Shown here in pieces: positions 46,401 through 57,846 of a DNA stretch of 64,000 nt. Every line of letters begins with the position of its first letter. Position 1 is the first letter of the stretch. Origin of the DNA: Tetracladium setigerum (taxonomy: Eukaryota; Ascomycota; Leotiomycetes; Helotiales); the NCBI GenBank assembly GCA_031472005.1, contig PZJY01000006.1, forward strand, positions 1,550,001-1,614,000. Direction: 5' to 3'. The position numbers and the translations under genes are program-made. A model generated the notes under the pieces. The model did not search any database and was not told the origin of the DNA. It worked only from the letters and a program-made list of their open reading frames with translations.

Positions 46401-48261
46401 ATGCTTTCGAGCCGAATAGACCAACTGTTCTGCCCGGGAAGAGCCAGCCATTTGAAGCAGTTAAGCCAAACGAAAACCTGAAGCCGGATAGGTCATCAGC
46501 TGAAGCCGAGCGACCATCGTGGAGGACCTCATTCAAGCCTGCACCACGCCCTGATGCAAACGGCAACACACCTACTCCACTGGATTACGACACACCCTTG
46601 GATGACTGCGGGCCGCTTGTGAAGGCACCCTTCCATGGTACCCTGCGCACTTGGGAGGTTCAAGTTGAGATCGTACTCAAAGACTTCTATAATTCTATTC
46701 GAAGTGAACGTCTTCCATTATTTGGGGCTCCGATCGAGAAACCTCAGTCACTACCATCGTCGAATACCCTTTCTGTCTTCACAAATGGAATGTTGCGACG
46801 TACTCCAAGTGTGCTCAGCAAAACACCTTCAGAAGCTCAGTCGTATGCCAGGGGTCGTACCGCAGATAGTGTGAGGAATGGCAATGGAAAATGGGCAAAC
46901 AAAAATCGGTCGAGGCCACGCTTGTATCCCGGCTCCGGGCTCGGATCAAGCAGAACTAGCCTCGATGATCAGTCTTCGATGTGGAGTCCATCTGTCTCGT
47001 CTAGCACCTGGAGTAAATACTCTCTTGGGAAACATACCTCGATGTCGGTAGATTCCCTTGGCTCAAGTTACCCACAAGGCGATTATCAACAGTCGATCGG
47101 TTTCGCAAACGCCCTGAGCCAAGCGATTATCCGTGAAGAGCATGTTAGCAGCGCTGGCAGCGATCGAGAACAAGAAGAACTTCGTGCTGCGCCCCTTCTC
47201 GAGGACGAGTCGTTGGAATTGGCAGGAGCGCCATGGGCAAAAGAAGGAATGGTCAAGCACAAACATCATCTTGAAGCCTTGGACAAGAAGGCCAAGGACA
47301 GAAATTGGAATGAGGTCTTTGCCGTCATCGAAAAGGGGTACATGAGCTTGTTCTCGTTTTCTGCAAAGAGTATGCGGAAGTCAAAAGGCAAAGCCTCAGG
47401 CGGAGTTGTGGGAGGTGGAAATTGGCAAGACAATGCAGAAAGTCTTGGCTCTTTCTTGCTTCGACAAACTATTGCCAGCGCGCTACCACCTCCAGGATAC
47501 TCCAAAGCACGTCCGCATGTTTGGGCATTATCTTTGCCTACAGGAGCTGTGCATCTCTTCCAAGTTGGAACACCAGAAATTGTCAAGGAATTTGTATCGT
47601 CCGCCAACTACTGGAGTGCTCGTCTTTCTAACCACCCCCTTGTGGGTGGCATCAGCAATATCGAGTACGGGTGGTCCGAGAACATCGTAAACAACGCGCT
47701 CGTGGCAGCTGTCAATGAATCCACACGACCACGAGCCTCATCGACCGGCCATAGACCTAGTCTTCAGAGCTCTTTACGATCAAGTCTGGATCAGGGTATG
47801 AACGGTGCGATCAGGTCTCGACTCCCTGGAGACAGAATCACGATATCAGATTGGTCTCCTCCAACACAAAGCATGCGAGCAAGTAACCTGATGGAGCAAG
47901 ATCAACTCACCACTCTTCTGGCATATGTCGACGGAATCGAAGCAGAGTTACAAAAGCATAACCAATTAAGAAGCCCTATGCTCCTTGCCGTAAGTTTCTC
48001 GCCCACTTTAAGTACTGTTCGAGTGTATCATTCTAATATAATTCACAGTTCACACCACGCCACATGAACGCCCAAAAAGCGATGGCAAATTGGGAGAAGA
48101 AGTCTTCATACCTGCTACGAGAGATCGTTAAATTCCGTACTTACATTGATTGTTTGCACGCTGCTGAGCTTGGTAAGCAGAAAGTGTACACGGAGAGAGC
48201 TGCGAGAAGGAACGAGGCCTATGGTGAATATGACCCGGATGTCACACTGAGGCTTGAGTAG
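43450..48261 (+). CDS. Sec7-domain ARF guanine-nucleotide exchange factor with PH domain (Syt1-like; one apparent frameshift)
   Basis: Exons 43450-46203, 46257-47989 and 48049-48261; 1566 residues once one base is added near 44422. Residues 1 to about 800 are disordered, Ser/Pro/Arg-rich. The Sec7 domain (about 812-960) starts ALNELVQKEAGK and contains the catalytic glutamate loop LVLKGESQQVDRILDSFA and the family motif LLLNTDLHLAD, interrupted by intron 1. A PH domain spans about 1250-1376 (KHKHHLEALDKKAKDRNWNEV to NYWSARLS). A coiled C-terminal region follows (AYVDGIEAELQKHNQLRSP). The layout matches yeast Syt1 and animal PSD/EFA6-type exchangers, which load GTP on ARF proteins at the membrane. 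The frame breaks between RPRPSSP and YYDIPPRPQSP. Exon 1 is 2754 nt, but the downstream splice phase needs 2755. Confidence 0.9.
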
Positions 48262-49051
48262 ATGGAGTCGTCAACTTCGACCCACACCACAACACACTGA
48301 TTTGCCTGCTCTTGGAAGAGGCCTGGGCTAAAAATCTGTTGGATTACAAACACGCATACACATATGGCGGAGGCGTTCATTACCTTCTCTTTTTTCCTAT
48401 TTCTTTTGGCCCGATGGCTTGTTTGGTTGTTGTATTATTATGATTATACCCACTTCGCTTCTTGCTCCTTTGTTTGTAATTAACACTATGCTTTACAATA
48501 TTTATTTGGAGTGGGAAATAGGGATGCACAGGAAGGGGTTTTGGACATTATGGACACTAGGATGGTTGATGAGACAAGTATGTATAGCAAATGATATTAT
48601 GATGTGGATGCTGTACGTGGGTTTTGGGGTGGGGGGAGGGGCGGGGCGGAATGTAGAGATAAAGAGGAGTCTAAAATGAATGAAGAAAAACGTTTACTGC
48701 ACAATTTGGCTTATTGGTCGTGCTCCTTAACTTGTTCATTCTTGCCGACATGCGATTTCGAAGAGTTGAACAGAATGATCTAAGGACTGTCCGATCAATT
48801 GCTTTTCCAAGATCAGGTAGACTGGTACAGGGAAGTACTTCGTTCAGTCAGGCTTATGCCACAATACTTTTATCAGGTCTCAACATCCCGTGAAGTGGTT
48901 AGCCACAAGTTTGTCACACATATTTAAATAATCATTACAAAACATTGGCCAGATCGCGTATTTCCGCTGATTCGTAGCTTAAGGTATCATACACCGCTCC
49001 GTCGAAGGTACCACCCTATGGCCTGCCAATATCATTATTTCTTTCATCTCA
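48262..49051. other. Convergent 3' flanks
   Basis: Between the Sec7-PH stop and the stop of the disordered protein gene; T-rich near 48388-48420; no gene supported. Confidence 0.5.
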
Positions 49052-50173
49052 TCAGCCCGAACTCCTTGGTCTTCCCATCCTCCTCCCCATTTCCTCCCAC
49101 TGAGAGTCCAGATACGCCGGCGGCGGACTCGTCAAAAACGCGCCGTCCCTCTCTCCAAACCCATTACTCCCTCCATAACCTGCCCCGTAATAACCCCCTC
49201 CATAATAACCACCAAACCCACCGCCACCATCATAACCGCCTGCAAACGCAAAATCGACATCCGGTTCAGTCCTCACAGCCCACCCCAAACTATTTGCTCC
49301 CAAGCTCTCTGGTTCCTGCGACCACGGGTCCTGATGCAAACTATCCACCGTCATCATAGCCTGTTGAAGCTCCCCTAGATCCCTCACACGCTGCGGATCT
49401 TCCGTCCGACGATGCGGTTCCTGTCTCCGTGGTTCTCGATCTCGTCCCATTTCTCTCTCGCTTCGTTCAAACCCTATACTGGGTAATCCACCAGACATAC
49501 TCGCCCTAACCGAAGAGCCTGATATTGAGGACGTCGCGGGTGATGAGGATACACGTTGCGGACTCCCTCGTATCGACTGTGTTGCTATCGGTTTGCGCGA
49601 GATTAGAATGGGACTGGTGTCAAATTCTGATGAGGGCTCTGTTGGGCGATACCATGGTTGAACGGACCAGGGGAGTTCATCTTCTCCTAAGCGGAATCGA
49701 GCGGGGGAGTAGGGGAGGGGACGATCTAGTCTTTCCCGTGGGAAGGAACCGGTGTGTTGAACTGCGCGGAAGGTTTCTTCTGGTGTGAGGGGACTGACGA
49801 GGTCATCTCTATCGACTGCGGGGGGTGCTGAGCTGGAGCGCTCATGCTGTTGTTCATGTGTTCTGACGTTCAGACGACGGGAGGATGAGGATAGCTGTTC
49901 ACGATTTGATGATTGGTTGCGCTGGTGAGAGTGTGATTGTGGGGTGGTTTGTTGGGGGTGTTGTTGGCGAGAAGTTCGTTGTGATGTTGGGTGGGTTTGT
50001 TGGTATATTCTGTCTTGCATATGGCGTGATGCGTATTGCACTCCTGCCCGGACAGGAGGTCGATCGGTCGTAGTCAGAGAGACACCGAATTCGACATTGA
50101 AATAGAGCCCCGGCGCGAAGCGTGAGGAGGTTCGCGGGGGGTGTGATGGGCGATTATGGCCATGCGATGCCAT
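49052..50173 (-). CDS. Disordered protein with PPxY motif and Gly/Tyr-rich region
   Basis: Single exon; the first good ATG (MASHGHNRPSHPP) gives 373 residues. The sequence is low complexity: Gln/His/Ser-rich (about 60-130), Arg-rich, then a Gly/Tyr-rich stretch (GGYYGGGYYGAGYGG) and near the C terminus PPPAYLDSQWEE, a PPxY-type ligand for WW domains such as those of Rsp5. Conserved-looking islands are APGLYFNVEFGVSL at the N terminus and TPEETFRAVQHTG in the middle. I do not recognise the family. Open reading extends upstream to 50353, but only with non-coding composition. Confidence 0.6.
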   Translation of the reverse strand: MASHGHNRPSHPPRTSSRFAPGLYFNVEFGVSLTTTDRPPVRAGVQYASRHMQDRIYQQTHPTSQRTSRQQHPQQTTPQSHSHQRNQSSNREQLSSSSRRLNVRTHEQQHERSSSAPPAVDRDDLVSPLTPEETFRAVQHTGSFPRERLDRPLPYSPARFRLGEDELPWSVQPWYRPTEPSSEFDTSPILISRKPIATQSIRGSPQRVSSSPATSSISGSSVRASMSGGLPSIGFERSEREMGRDREPRRQEPHRRTEDPQRVRDLGELQQAMMTVDSLHQDPWSQEPESLGANSLGWAVRTEPDVDFAFAGGYDGGGGFGGYYGGGYYGAGYGGSNGFGERDGAFLTSPPPAYLDSQWEEMGRRMGRPRSSG

Positions 50174-51993
50174 CTCGACAAAATAAATGGGTATCTCAAT
50201 TCTTGGATTTAAGGTGGGGTAATGGAAGCAAGTACGGGTATATCTGGGACAGATATCGGGTTTTGGCTTGTGGGATATATAAAGTTTGAGTGAGGCGCGA
50301 AAAGAGGAAATAATGGAAAGCAGAAACGAGGAAAGGGTAGAATGATAAAGCACGACAAAGATACAAGGGTGGTGATGAAAAGCAAAGACGGCTAGGCTGA
50401 TTTATGGCTTCCCAATCTGATCTGAGGGTGAACAAGCCTTTTTGACTAAACAACAGTCGGTTAAGACGAAGCGATGCTCGTAAAACAAGTCTCGTTTGGC
50501 CACTTCGCCCTGGATGACAGTCCCAAGACTCCCCCAATGTGGGTAAATTAGTCTTCTTTGCTCCTAAAGGCGGGGAGGGGAAATGAGAGAAGTGCTGCAC
50601 AGATGTGCCCAGATAGGGCGATGAGAACAGTGCCGTGGGTGCAGGATCGTGGGTGCCAAGTGCTCCTTGACACAGAACAGAGGCTGTGCTGCTGAACGAC
50701 AATGGCAACTTGGGAAATGTCACGTTGCGGAAATTGCGAGGGGCGATTGAAACACGGCTTCGGTGCTTTTCGGCGGCAAAACAAAAAAGAAAGAAAGAAA
50801 GATGGTGTTGAATTGGGTTGAGTGTACGCCGATCGTATATCTTCAAGTTTTCAACTATTGCATGTGGTGGTGGTGGTGGTGGTGGTGGTGGTGGTGGCAG
50901 CCGGGCCCGAATAATGGCTGTGGCGATTAGTAGGATGAGATGGGCAAAATGATCAGCTGGATGGGGATGGGATGGGATGGGATGGGGTTTGGTTCTGGAG
51001 ATCTTTATTTTGGGATCTGGTTCGCTTAGCCTCGCCCACTAAGCTACATCTGCAATAGCGTTGGAGATCTGCCAAGCATCTTGAGCTTTCTGCAACTGCG
51101 CTGCGGCTTTCTTGGATCATGGGAGTTGGGAATAATTGTTTCTGCTCCATCTCATTCATTCGACAGGTCATCTCAAACTCATAGGACATACCCAAAAAGA
51201 CTTTATCAAAACAGTCAATTGAACAGACAATCACATTGGCATCTACCCCGATTCAGTTCACCCATCTCCCAGAAGTTGGGGGCGGTGTTGAAATTTACTG
51301 TACCGCAAAGAAGTCCTTCAGTCCTTTTCCCTTTCGGTCAAGAAATTCTTCATGATTAGGTCAGATTGCAAGGGAGCCGCAGTAAAAGCTCCGAAGAAAG
51401 CTTTGGTGAGGCTCCATTAGAGTAAGTTTCTGGTAAGCCGCAAGTAAGCCTCATTTTTGGTCATGCTAGGAACAGGGTCCCATCATCCGAGGTATCGTAT
51501 CTATTCATACATCCAGTTCATGGCGGTGTATCTCCGAATACGAAAGAGAGGGAGGTTGTGAACTTCTACAAAGTCTCGAGTCGGCGTGAGATTTCCTTTC
51601 CCGCACTTTCATGTCGTCTGACGCTTTTTTCTGACAGCACTAGCGACGTACGTAAATCAGGGCTCTTGATCGACCTCTATCTTTCATCCTGATCACAGCA
51701 GCATAATTGATTCCGTAGGTGTATGCTAATATTTCCAGCCTAGGAGAACGAATCTTTAGGAAATGAGACTTTTACGATACCCCAGACTACTTGGACAGCA
51801 GACGTGACCATCAACTGAACCTAGATATGAAATATTTGAAGGTATTGTCAATAGGGGTCTAGGACTGCTTTCATACAAGTACAGGAGACCGCTTACATCT
51901 CCCTAGCAAGTTCGAATGGTGAAATCAAGACCCGAAAGTGCCATGATTAATAAAGAACCATATCCATACACCTCCTCTAACCACCTCGACAAA
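50174..51993. other. Intergenic interval with GTG and GGGAT repeats
   Basis: A (GTG)n run of about 11 units is at 50864-50897. A GGGAT pentamer repeat lies at about 50961-50986. No gene supported; it separates the disordered-protein gene from the decayed regulator. Confidence 0.5.
50864..50897. repeat. (GTG)n microsatellite
   Basis: About 11 uninterrupted GTG triplets, read directly; not inside a supported gene. Confidence 0.9.
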
Positions 51994-53562
51994 TCATCCA
52001 GAAGAATACTCTCTATACTGTTTTACCTTCGCGTTAGTCAAATCTAACAAACCCTTCCAATTCGAAAGTCCGCTTCTCCCTCCCATCAACAAGTAGTTCT
52101 TGTACTTATCCTCCCATTCTGTTCCCGTCTGAACTTTCCACAAATTTTGGCTACATAGCAACGGTATGCTCTCGATCTTCGGGCATGGGTCGCAGAGTTG
52201 TGAACCCTCTATGTCGCAATTCGCAAGTCTAGCAAGCAGATACAGTAAAAGTAATGTCCTGTCCTTGGATAGCTACCTCGATGGGAAATAGAGGGGGTGT
52301 TTATTGTGCAAAGCTTCTTTCGCTCTCGGAATGGATCCAGTCTTTACATTCTGGCATTACACCTTGCCTCTCACTTAAGCATAGGTAATCTGGTTTAATT
52401 GCCTCCAGGGTCATTCCCTTTCCCAATCAATAGTTGTTAGTGGGTGGTATGATTAACCAGAGCTGAATTCTTACACCTACAACCAACCGTACAGTGATGG
52501 CTACCAACGGACAGCGCTCTTCGTCAGAAGCGGAAACTATCGTGTATATGATAACAGCCTGAAGGACATAAAGAAGTTTCCTCTCCTCGTAGCTCCGGAA
52601 GTAATAATGTTTAGCCATGTCGCTTCGAATCAAGACTGCAGACAACCGACCTTATCATCCAACATCTGCAACTCCATCATCAATACCTTATCCACCATGG
52701 CAGCACTTCCCTTTGTCCTTCCCAGATACATTCCAACAATACTTGTACAATTTGACAATGGTTCCGGGAGATCGAACGAAGTCCTGCCCAGCCCACTTGG
52801 TCTCTCTATACCAATAGAAGCATGATGAATGAATGGCGGGAGTTCAAAGTTTCTGTTGTCGATAAAGTTAAGCGCGTATGACTTGGTAGTTGCCCTTAAG
52901 TTTCTAGAGACAAGTGAGGGGAAAACTTTGGTGCTATATATCCGACTGAAAAGAGTTGGCGCTCTCTCGCGAATCCGGAGAAAGCTTTGTTGATCGAGTG
53001 CTTGGATCATGTTGCGACTTCCTCGCTGGGTTATAAGTAACATCTTAGAGTACGTCTCTACATTCGCCGCCCGGGTATGAATGGTGCCGCTGGTGCAGTC
53101 TTCCAGTTCCTGTTCGAGGAAATCGAGTACGGCGTTGCGCTCACGCTCCGTTGAAGTGGTTTCTGCTGGTACTTCGGGCATCGTCAACTCCGTAGACCAG
53201 GTAGAAGTATCTCCATCCCAGCCTAGACTACTTGGAAAGGCTTTATCGAAAGCAAAGCTGACAGGGGACACATCTTGGCTGATAGACACAGCCGTTCCTC
53301 GCGCACTCGCTGCATGGTCAATAATGCCACCATCACCTTTCGAAGTCTGCTTCTCCAGTATATCTGGTTGGGACACATTGTCTTCAACTGCTCAAGAGTG
53401 ACAAAATGAATCTTCGGGTGGATTCCGACGGACTCTTTTGTCCTCATATATGCATGGTGGTTTTCTGTTTTCGCATCGAGTGCGGAGAGGAGTGTCGAGA
53501 CTGCAGCCGGTTTTTGCGTGTCTGCATTGTTTGCATGACGTTATTCGAGTCGAGGCTTCCAT
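51994..53562 (-). pseudogene. Decayed Zn2Cys6 transcription factor
   Basis: The start MEASTRITSCKQCRHAKTGC is a typical N-terminal zinc cluster, but the fourth ligand is Arg: the series reads C, C, C, R, C, C with normal spacing (CX2CX6CX6RX2CX6C). After EDSFCHS an in-frame TGA (53392-53394) interrupts the protein; the same frame continues with coherent sequence to about 52640. There it must shift by one base to reach KHYYFRSYEERKLLYVLQA, a typical Zn2Cys6 regulator helix. A further intron or lesion lies around 52430-52490, and the C terminus is recognisable (LLCSQNLWKVQTGTEWEDKY, stop at 51994). Another stop or shift lies near 52250-52310. The combination of nonsense, frameshift and lost zinc ligand supports a pseudogene, more so than for other genes here. 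It is divergent from the truncated oxidoreductase. Confidence 0.7.
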
Positions 53563-53731
53563 TTCCACCAAGTTACTCCGTATCCAGTAAGGTCTGCTTC
53601 TTGAGAGATCGCAAGTTTGGGAAGTCAATCAACCTAGGTGATCAAGTGATCGATATCGGACTTGGTGGTAACTGTGCGTCGACTCAGAATTAAAAGAGAA
53701 CGAATTGAAGCGACTTTGCATTACAGGCTAG

Positions 53732-54534
53732 TGGTTGGATGAGAAGATCAAGGAACTCGTTGAGGGTGGTGGGATAGGTAAGGTCATTTCAACGACTGTG
53801 CTGGGGACTTTTGCGCCAATTCCACACGATGTGTGCATCGAAGGAGCAGAGTATTACCTGGATAGGGATAGTGGTGGAAATACAGTGTTTATCAATGCTT
53901 TGGGGCACTGTAAGTCTTTCAATCTATTCGACCGCATCTACCCCGTGTGATTATTGACTAATGTGGGAGTGAGGATTTAGTTCTCGCAAGCTTCAATTAT
54001 GTACTAGGAGATTTCGCCTCGATCACTTCGCTTCTCAAGACGGATTATCCTACAATTGACATTGTCAATAGCACTGGTGAAGAGATCAAATCAGGATGCC
54101 CGAAAATAACACCAGACCACATCGCCATACTAGGAAGTTTTTTTTCTGGTCAGTCGGCATCTATCCAATTCCGGACTGTTGTAGGTAAGCCAGTTGATGG
54201 CGTGGGTATTCGTTGGCTCATCACCGGCACGGATGGAGAGATCGAGATCACTACTCCGGATAGCGTCCGGTGGGCCTTAACTATTCAAGGAACAACTTTG
54301 AAGGCTAGACTTGGAAAAACAAGTGAAGTACAGGTTATGGATTTTGGGAGGAAGGGGGGAAGTAGCAAAGTGGTTGGTAGTCACTTCGTCTCAGTGAATC
54401 CTGCGAGACTATACGAAGCTTTTGTCGATGGGAAGACTGAAAGATATTGCGATCTTGAGGTGGCAGTTGAGTGCAGAAGGAGTTGGATAGAATTAGAAAT
54501 GCGGCTGGCGAGGAGTGGAGATACTAAGCCTTGA
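53732..54534 (+). pseudogene. Gal80-like Gfo/Idh/MocA oxidoreductase lacking its N-terminal Rossmann half
   Basis: Exons from about 53732 (after a CTAG acceptor) to 53909 and 53981-54534 read cleanly for some 244 residues: WLDEKIKELVEGGGIGKVISTTV, AEYYLDRDSGGNTVFINALGH, then FNYVLGDFASI and the C-terminal beta-sheet domain. This corresponds to the C-terminal half of Gal80-type proteins. The NAD(P)-binding Rossmann domain, about 130-140 residues, should lie upstream but is absent; within 170 bp the divergent Zn2Cys6 pseudogene begins. The remaining part has no internal stop or shift, so truncation may be recent or the locus may be rearranged in this strain. The CDS shown has no obvious start codon of its own. 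Confidence 0.7.
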
Positions 54535-54755
54535 GTAGACACAAGTGCAGTTAATACCTTAACAAAGGATACAAAAGTATACGGCAGGGAAAGGTTGTTA
54601 AAATTTGGGATTTCTCTTATTCATTAATATATCTGCACAACTAGTATAATATACAGTCCCAATGTAGAGAAGAAGTATGCGAGTCCTGCTTCTCCAACAC
54701 AGGTACGGACCTAATCATTCATCATTCAATCATCTGCGATTGGTCAACTGAACAA

Positions 54756-55307
54756 TTAGATCTTTCTCTTGACTTCCTCTTTCTTTCCCTTAGCCTCGCC
54801 GGCGAGTCTATTAAGCATTCAAATTAGCTAATGTTTCACTCGGCATTGTGTTCCTTCTCAGAGGTTGCACTCACTCATTAGCCTTTCCCTTGGCCTGTCC
54901 AGACAACTCGCTTGCCTTTCCCTTGGCCTCTCCTGCGACCTCGTTTGCCTTTCCCTTCAGCTCACCGGTCGACATGCCAGAGACTTCCTTAACTTTTTGT
55001 GTGGCTTGTTCTGTTGTCAACCCAAACAATTAGCATATACTTCTTTTCTTAATCAGGTATCATTCGCCGCCAACATATGAAAGGAGGGAGGTATAGCCTA
55101 GAAATATGTAATAACTAGGTAAGACGAACCTCCGATCTCAATCCCATCAACAATCTTGTCAGAGACAGCTCTATCAACAACCTTTGCTGCGTCCTTAACA
55201 GTCTCAACTGGAGTCTTGCGGTTGACAAATGACGTCGAGAAAGCTGCTCGGGGAGCAAATGTGAGGCGAGATGCCATGCGAGGAGTTGTGCGGGTGAGGA
55301 AAGACAT
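54756..55307 (-). CDS. Small mitochondrial LEA-like protein with Lys/Gly/Ala repeats
   Basis: Exons 55307-55130, 55010-54875 and 54807-54756; 121 residues. The N terminus (MSFLTRTTPRMASRLTFAPR then AAFSTSF) is Arg/Ser-rich without acids, a good mitochondrial presequence. The mature part has LEA/CsbD-like repeats of the form GxAKGKAxE (LKGKANEVAGEAKGKASE, then SGQAKGKANE and AGEAKGKKEE), predicted to be unstructured or amphipathic helical. Such proteins are linked to stress protection. Exon 1 ends at an unusual donor (GTTCGT), inferred from phase. Confidence 0.75.
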
Positions 55308-55967
55308 TGTGATATAGATTTTGGATGGGTTTGTTTGTGTTTGGAGGTAGAATTGAGATTTCAATTGAGATTTGAATGGGGAGGAAGAATAAAAAAGAAG
55401 AGAGAGAAAAAGAAGGAGACGAGGGAGGTCAGTAGAAATAAAAGGGAGCTGGAGCTTGCTTGCGCTTGGGAGCTACCTACCTCAGATACGTCATAGAGGG
55501 TAACCCAATCGCGCGCGGGGGGAGGACGATCGAACAAATCTGGAGATCATGGCGACATGTGAATCCTAGGTTTGCTAAATCTATTTCCTTATTTATTATT
55601 TCTTGTGATAGATATGCTAACATCAATTGAGCCAAGCTGTCGTTGCGCACCTAATGGTATGGTGCTGCGCAATACCATCTCATCCAACATGGCATTGTGA
55701 AGGCATGGCAATTCGACCCCTGCAATTGATCACGATCGCGGAGCTCTTTCCATGTCGATGTCGAAAATCGGAAAAATCGATTTCATAAAAACTGGATGAA
55801 CAGTCCCATATTTCTAACTCGCCATTTCAGGATTTAGAAGTCGTTCTAGCTGTTATCTACGATGTCGAAGTTAGGGCTTCGCAAATGTTGTTTTTCCAAA
55901 GAATTTTAGTATCAAGGTTCAAAGCCTTTGGTCCTCTCTTTACGAATACATTTCCTACGTCTTTCTT
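55308..55967. other. Intergenic interval
   Basis: Promoter of the small mitochondrial protein gene (purine-rich strand 55385-55420) and 3' flank of the hydratase; no gene seen. Confidence 0.5.
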
Positions 55968-56997
55968 CTATCTCCCTTTGAACACCGGTGGTCTTTTCTC
56001 CCTGAAAGCTTTCAAAGCCTCGTTCCTATCCTCAGTGGCGACAACCCTATCGTACATCTTATTTTCCATTTCCTCCCTTGCCCATCCCACTGCCTCCAAT
56101 GCACTTCTCACCGCAACTGGTCCACCTTCACAAATCTCCCCTGCTAGCTTCACAGCTTCTTTCAAAACCTCTTCCCTTGCCCGGGTCATCAATGCGGCTT
56201 TCGCATCCTCACCGTCCTTCCCTTCCTCTGGCACAATCTGTACCAGTCTATCTGCAATTCCCAGGAAATATGCTTCTGCAGCACTCACTCTCCTTCCCGT
56301 CAATATCAGATCTCGCGCTCGGCTGAGCCCAATAAGTGCAGGGAGACGGTAGGTTCCTCCTGCGCCAGGAATTATGCCCAATCGAGTTTCTGGTAGACCA
56401 ACTTGCGCTGTGGAGGCAAGAACTCGGAAATGTGTACTGAGTGCTAATTCTAGACCACCACCCAAAGCTATCGAGCTTATGGCGCTTATTGTAGGGATTG
56501 GGAGAGTGGAGAGAGCTGTGAATGTGTTTCGGAGGTTGGCCAGGAATGCATTGGTTCTATTTCCAAAAGGATTAGCAGAGAACGACTCGTCTTAATTAGA
56601 GACGCCGTACTCATCCGAACTCATTCCCGCCCTTTCCTTCAGATCTGCGCCCGCGCAGAAAACACTATCAACCTCGCTTGTCAATACTAAAGCTCTCGTG
56701 GGCCCCTCTGGTCCACGCCGGCCGCACCACCGAATCGCAGCTTTGGAGGAACTTCCGACCCATCTGCTGCATATTCGGCGTGGATTGAATCGATATTCTG
56801 TCGAAGCTCTTGAAGAAGGGCTCTCGAGATGGCGTTGCGTGCGGCGGGACGCGCAAGGGAGAGGATGCGAATTCGTCCCGAGGAGGGAGCTTGTACGTCG
56901 AGGACTTTTATGAGGGAGAATTAGCGGCGGGAGTGGAATAGAATCTTTGGCGGACGATCTTAGGGAGAGTGGAGGGGAGGGGAAGAATTGGCCGCAT
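55968..56997 (-). CDS. Mitochondrial enoyl-CoA hydratase, AUH-like (two apparent 1-nt frameshifts)
   Basis: Exons 56997-56611 and 56556-55968 (intron GTACGG..TAG); 325 residues when two bases are added. The presequence MRPILPLPSTLPKIVRQRFYST has a classic mitochondrial cleavage context. After PAANSPS the frame shifts by one base (near 56911-56916) to IKVLDVQAPSSGRIRILSLA, RPAARNAISRALLQEL; it shifts again at the GGGCCCC run 56700-56705 to TRALVLTSEVDSVFCAGADLKERAGM. Catalytic loops are intact: FCAGADLKER and ALGGGLELALSTHFR, GLPETRLGIIPGAGGT. Exon 1 is 387 nt, but the phase at its donor needs 389. The closest group is methylglutaconyl-CoA hydratase (leucine degradation). Confidence 0.87.
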
Positions 56998-57273
56998 CGT
57001 GGGAATTGTAGAGGATTGAATTGGGGTGTGAATGATGTGAAGGAAGGAAGGAAGTTTTGAGTATTGGAAGGGAAATTCAAAGCCAATTGCAACGCCGAGG
57101 TAAACCGAGAATACTGTAGCTGCTTGACGATGTCATCGAACGTTTTGTCTGTTGATGACTCCGACTGCGACGTACAACGAAGTATATATCACTGAATTTC
57201 AATTGTTGAAATCCTTCTCCACGAACAAATCTTGACTTGTTTGATGATACAAAAGTCAAAAATTACCTAGAGA

Positions 57274-57846
57274 ATGACATCGCAACTCCCTCCCGAAGCC
57301 GTGGCATTTGCCACACGAATGTACAATGCAGCACGAGCTGGACAACTAGACATTTTTGAACAAGCACTTACTGCTGGATTGCCAGCGAATATGACGAATG
57401 AAAAGGGGGATAGTCTCGTAAGCATTGCTCGAGTCTCAACGACAAGAGGATCGAATTAAAGGCAGTCTCCTAGGTAATGCTGGCAGCATATCACGGCCAC
57501 GCTTCACTTGTCAAGCTTCTCCTCCAGCACGGCGGTGATCCCAACCGATTGAACGACCGAGGACAATCTCCATTGGCCGGCGCAGTTTTTAAAGGCGAGG
57601 ATGCCGTTGTCGAGGTACATAAGTCTTCTCTTTTCTGTTTTCTGGTGTTTCCTTCCTGAACGTGTGTGACTTGAGAGTGAAACTAAAAGGCTGTAGGCAT
57701 TACTTGACGGTGGAGCAGACCCAGAATATGGGGCCCCAAGTGCTCTTGAGGCAGTTATATTATTCAAGCATGAAGACAAATGGAGGGCGAAATTTGAAGC
57801 TGCGAGTGGGAGAGGGAAGGCTGTTCCTGCGAAGGAAGCGTATTAG
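57274..57846 (+). CDS. Small ankyrin-repeat protein
   Basis: Exons 57274-57417, 57474-57614 and 57697-57846 give 144 residues; all introns are phase 0. Ankyrin repeats: AARAGQLDIFEQALTAGLPAN, then VMLAAYHGHASLVKLLLQHG with GDPNRLNDRGQSPLAGAVFKG, and ALLDGGADPEYGAPSALEA. The C terminus (KHEDKWRAKFEAASGRG) is charged. Fungal homologues of this small cytosolic ankyrin type exist; the partner is unknown. Confidence 0.88.

Noticed and set aside
53349..53410. An intron hiding the in-frame TGA of the Zn2Cys6 gene
   Set aside because: The only candidate (GTCCGT..GCAG, 46 bp) has a poor donor and leads into a frame that soon stops, while the frame containing the TGA is coherent on both sides.
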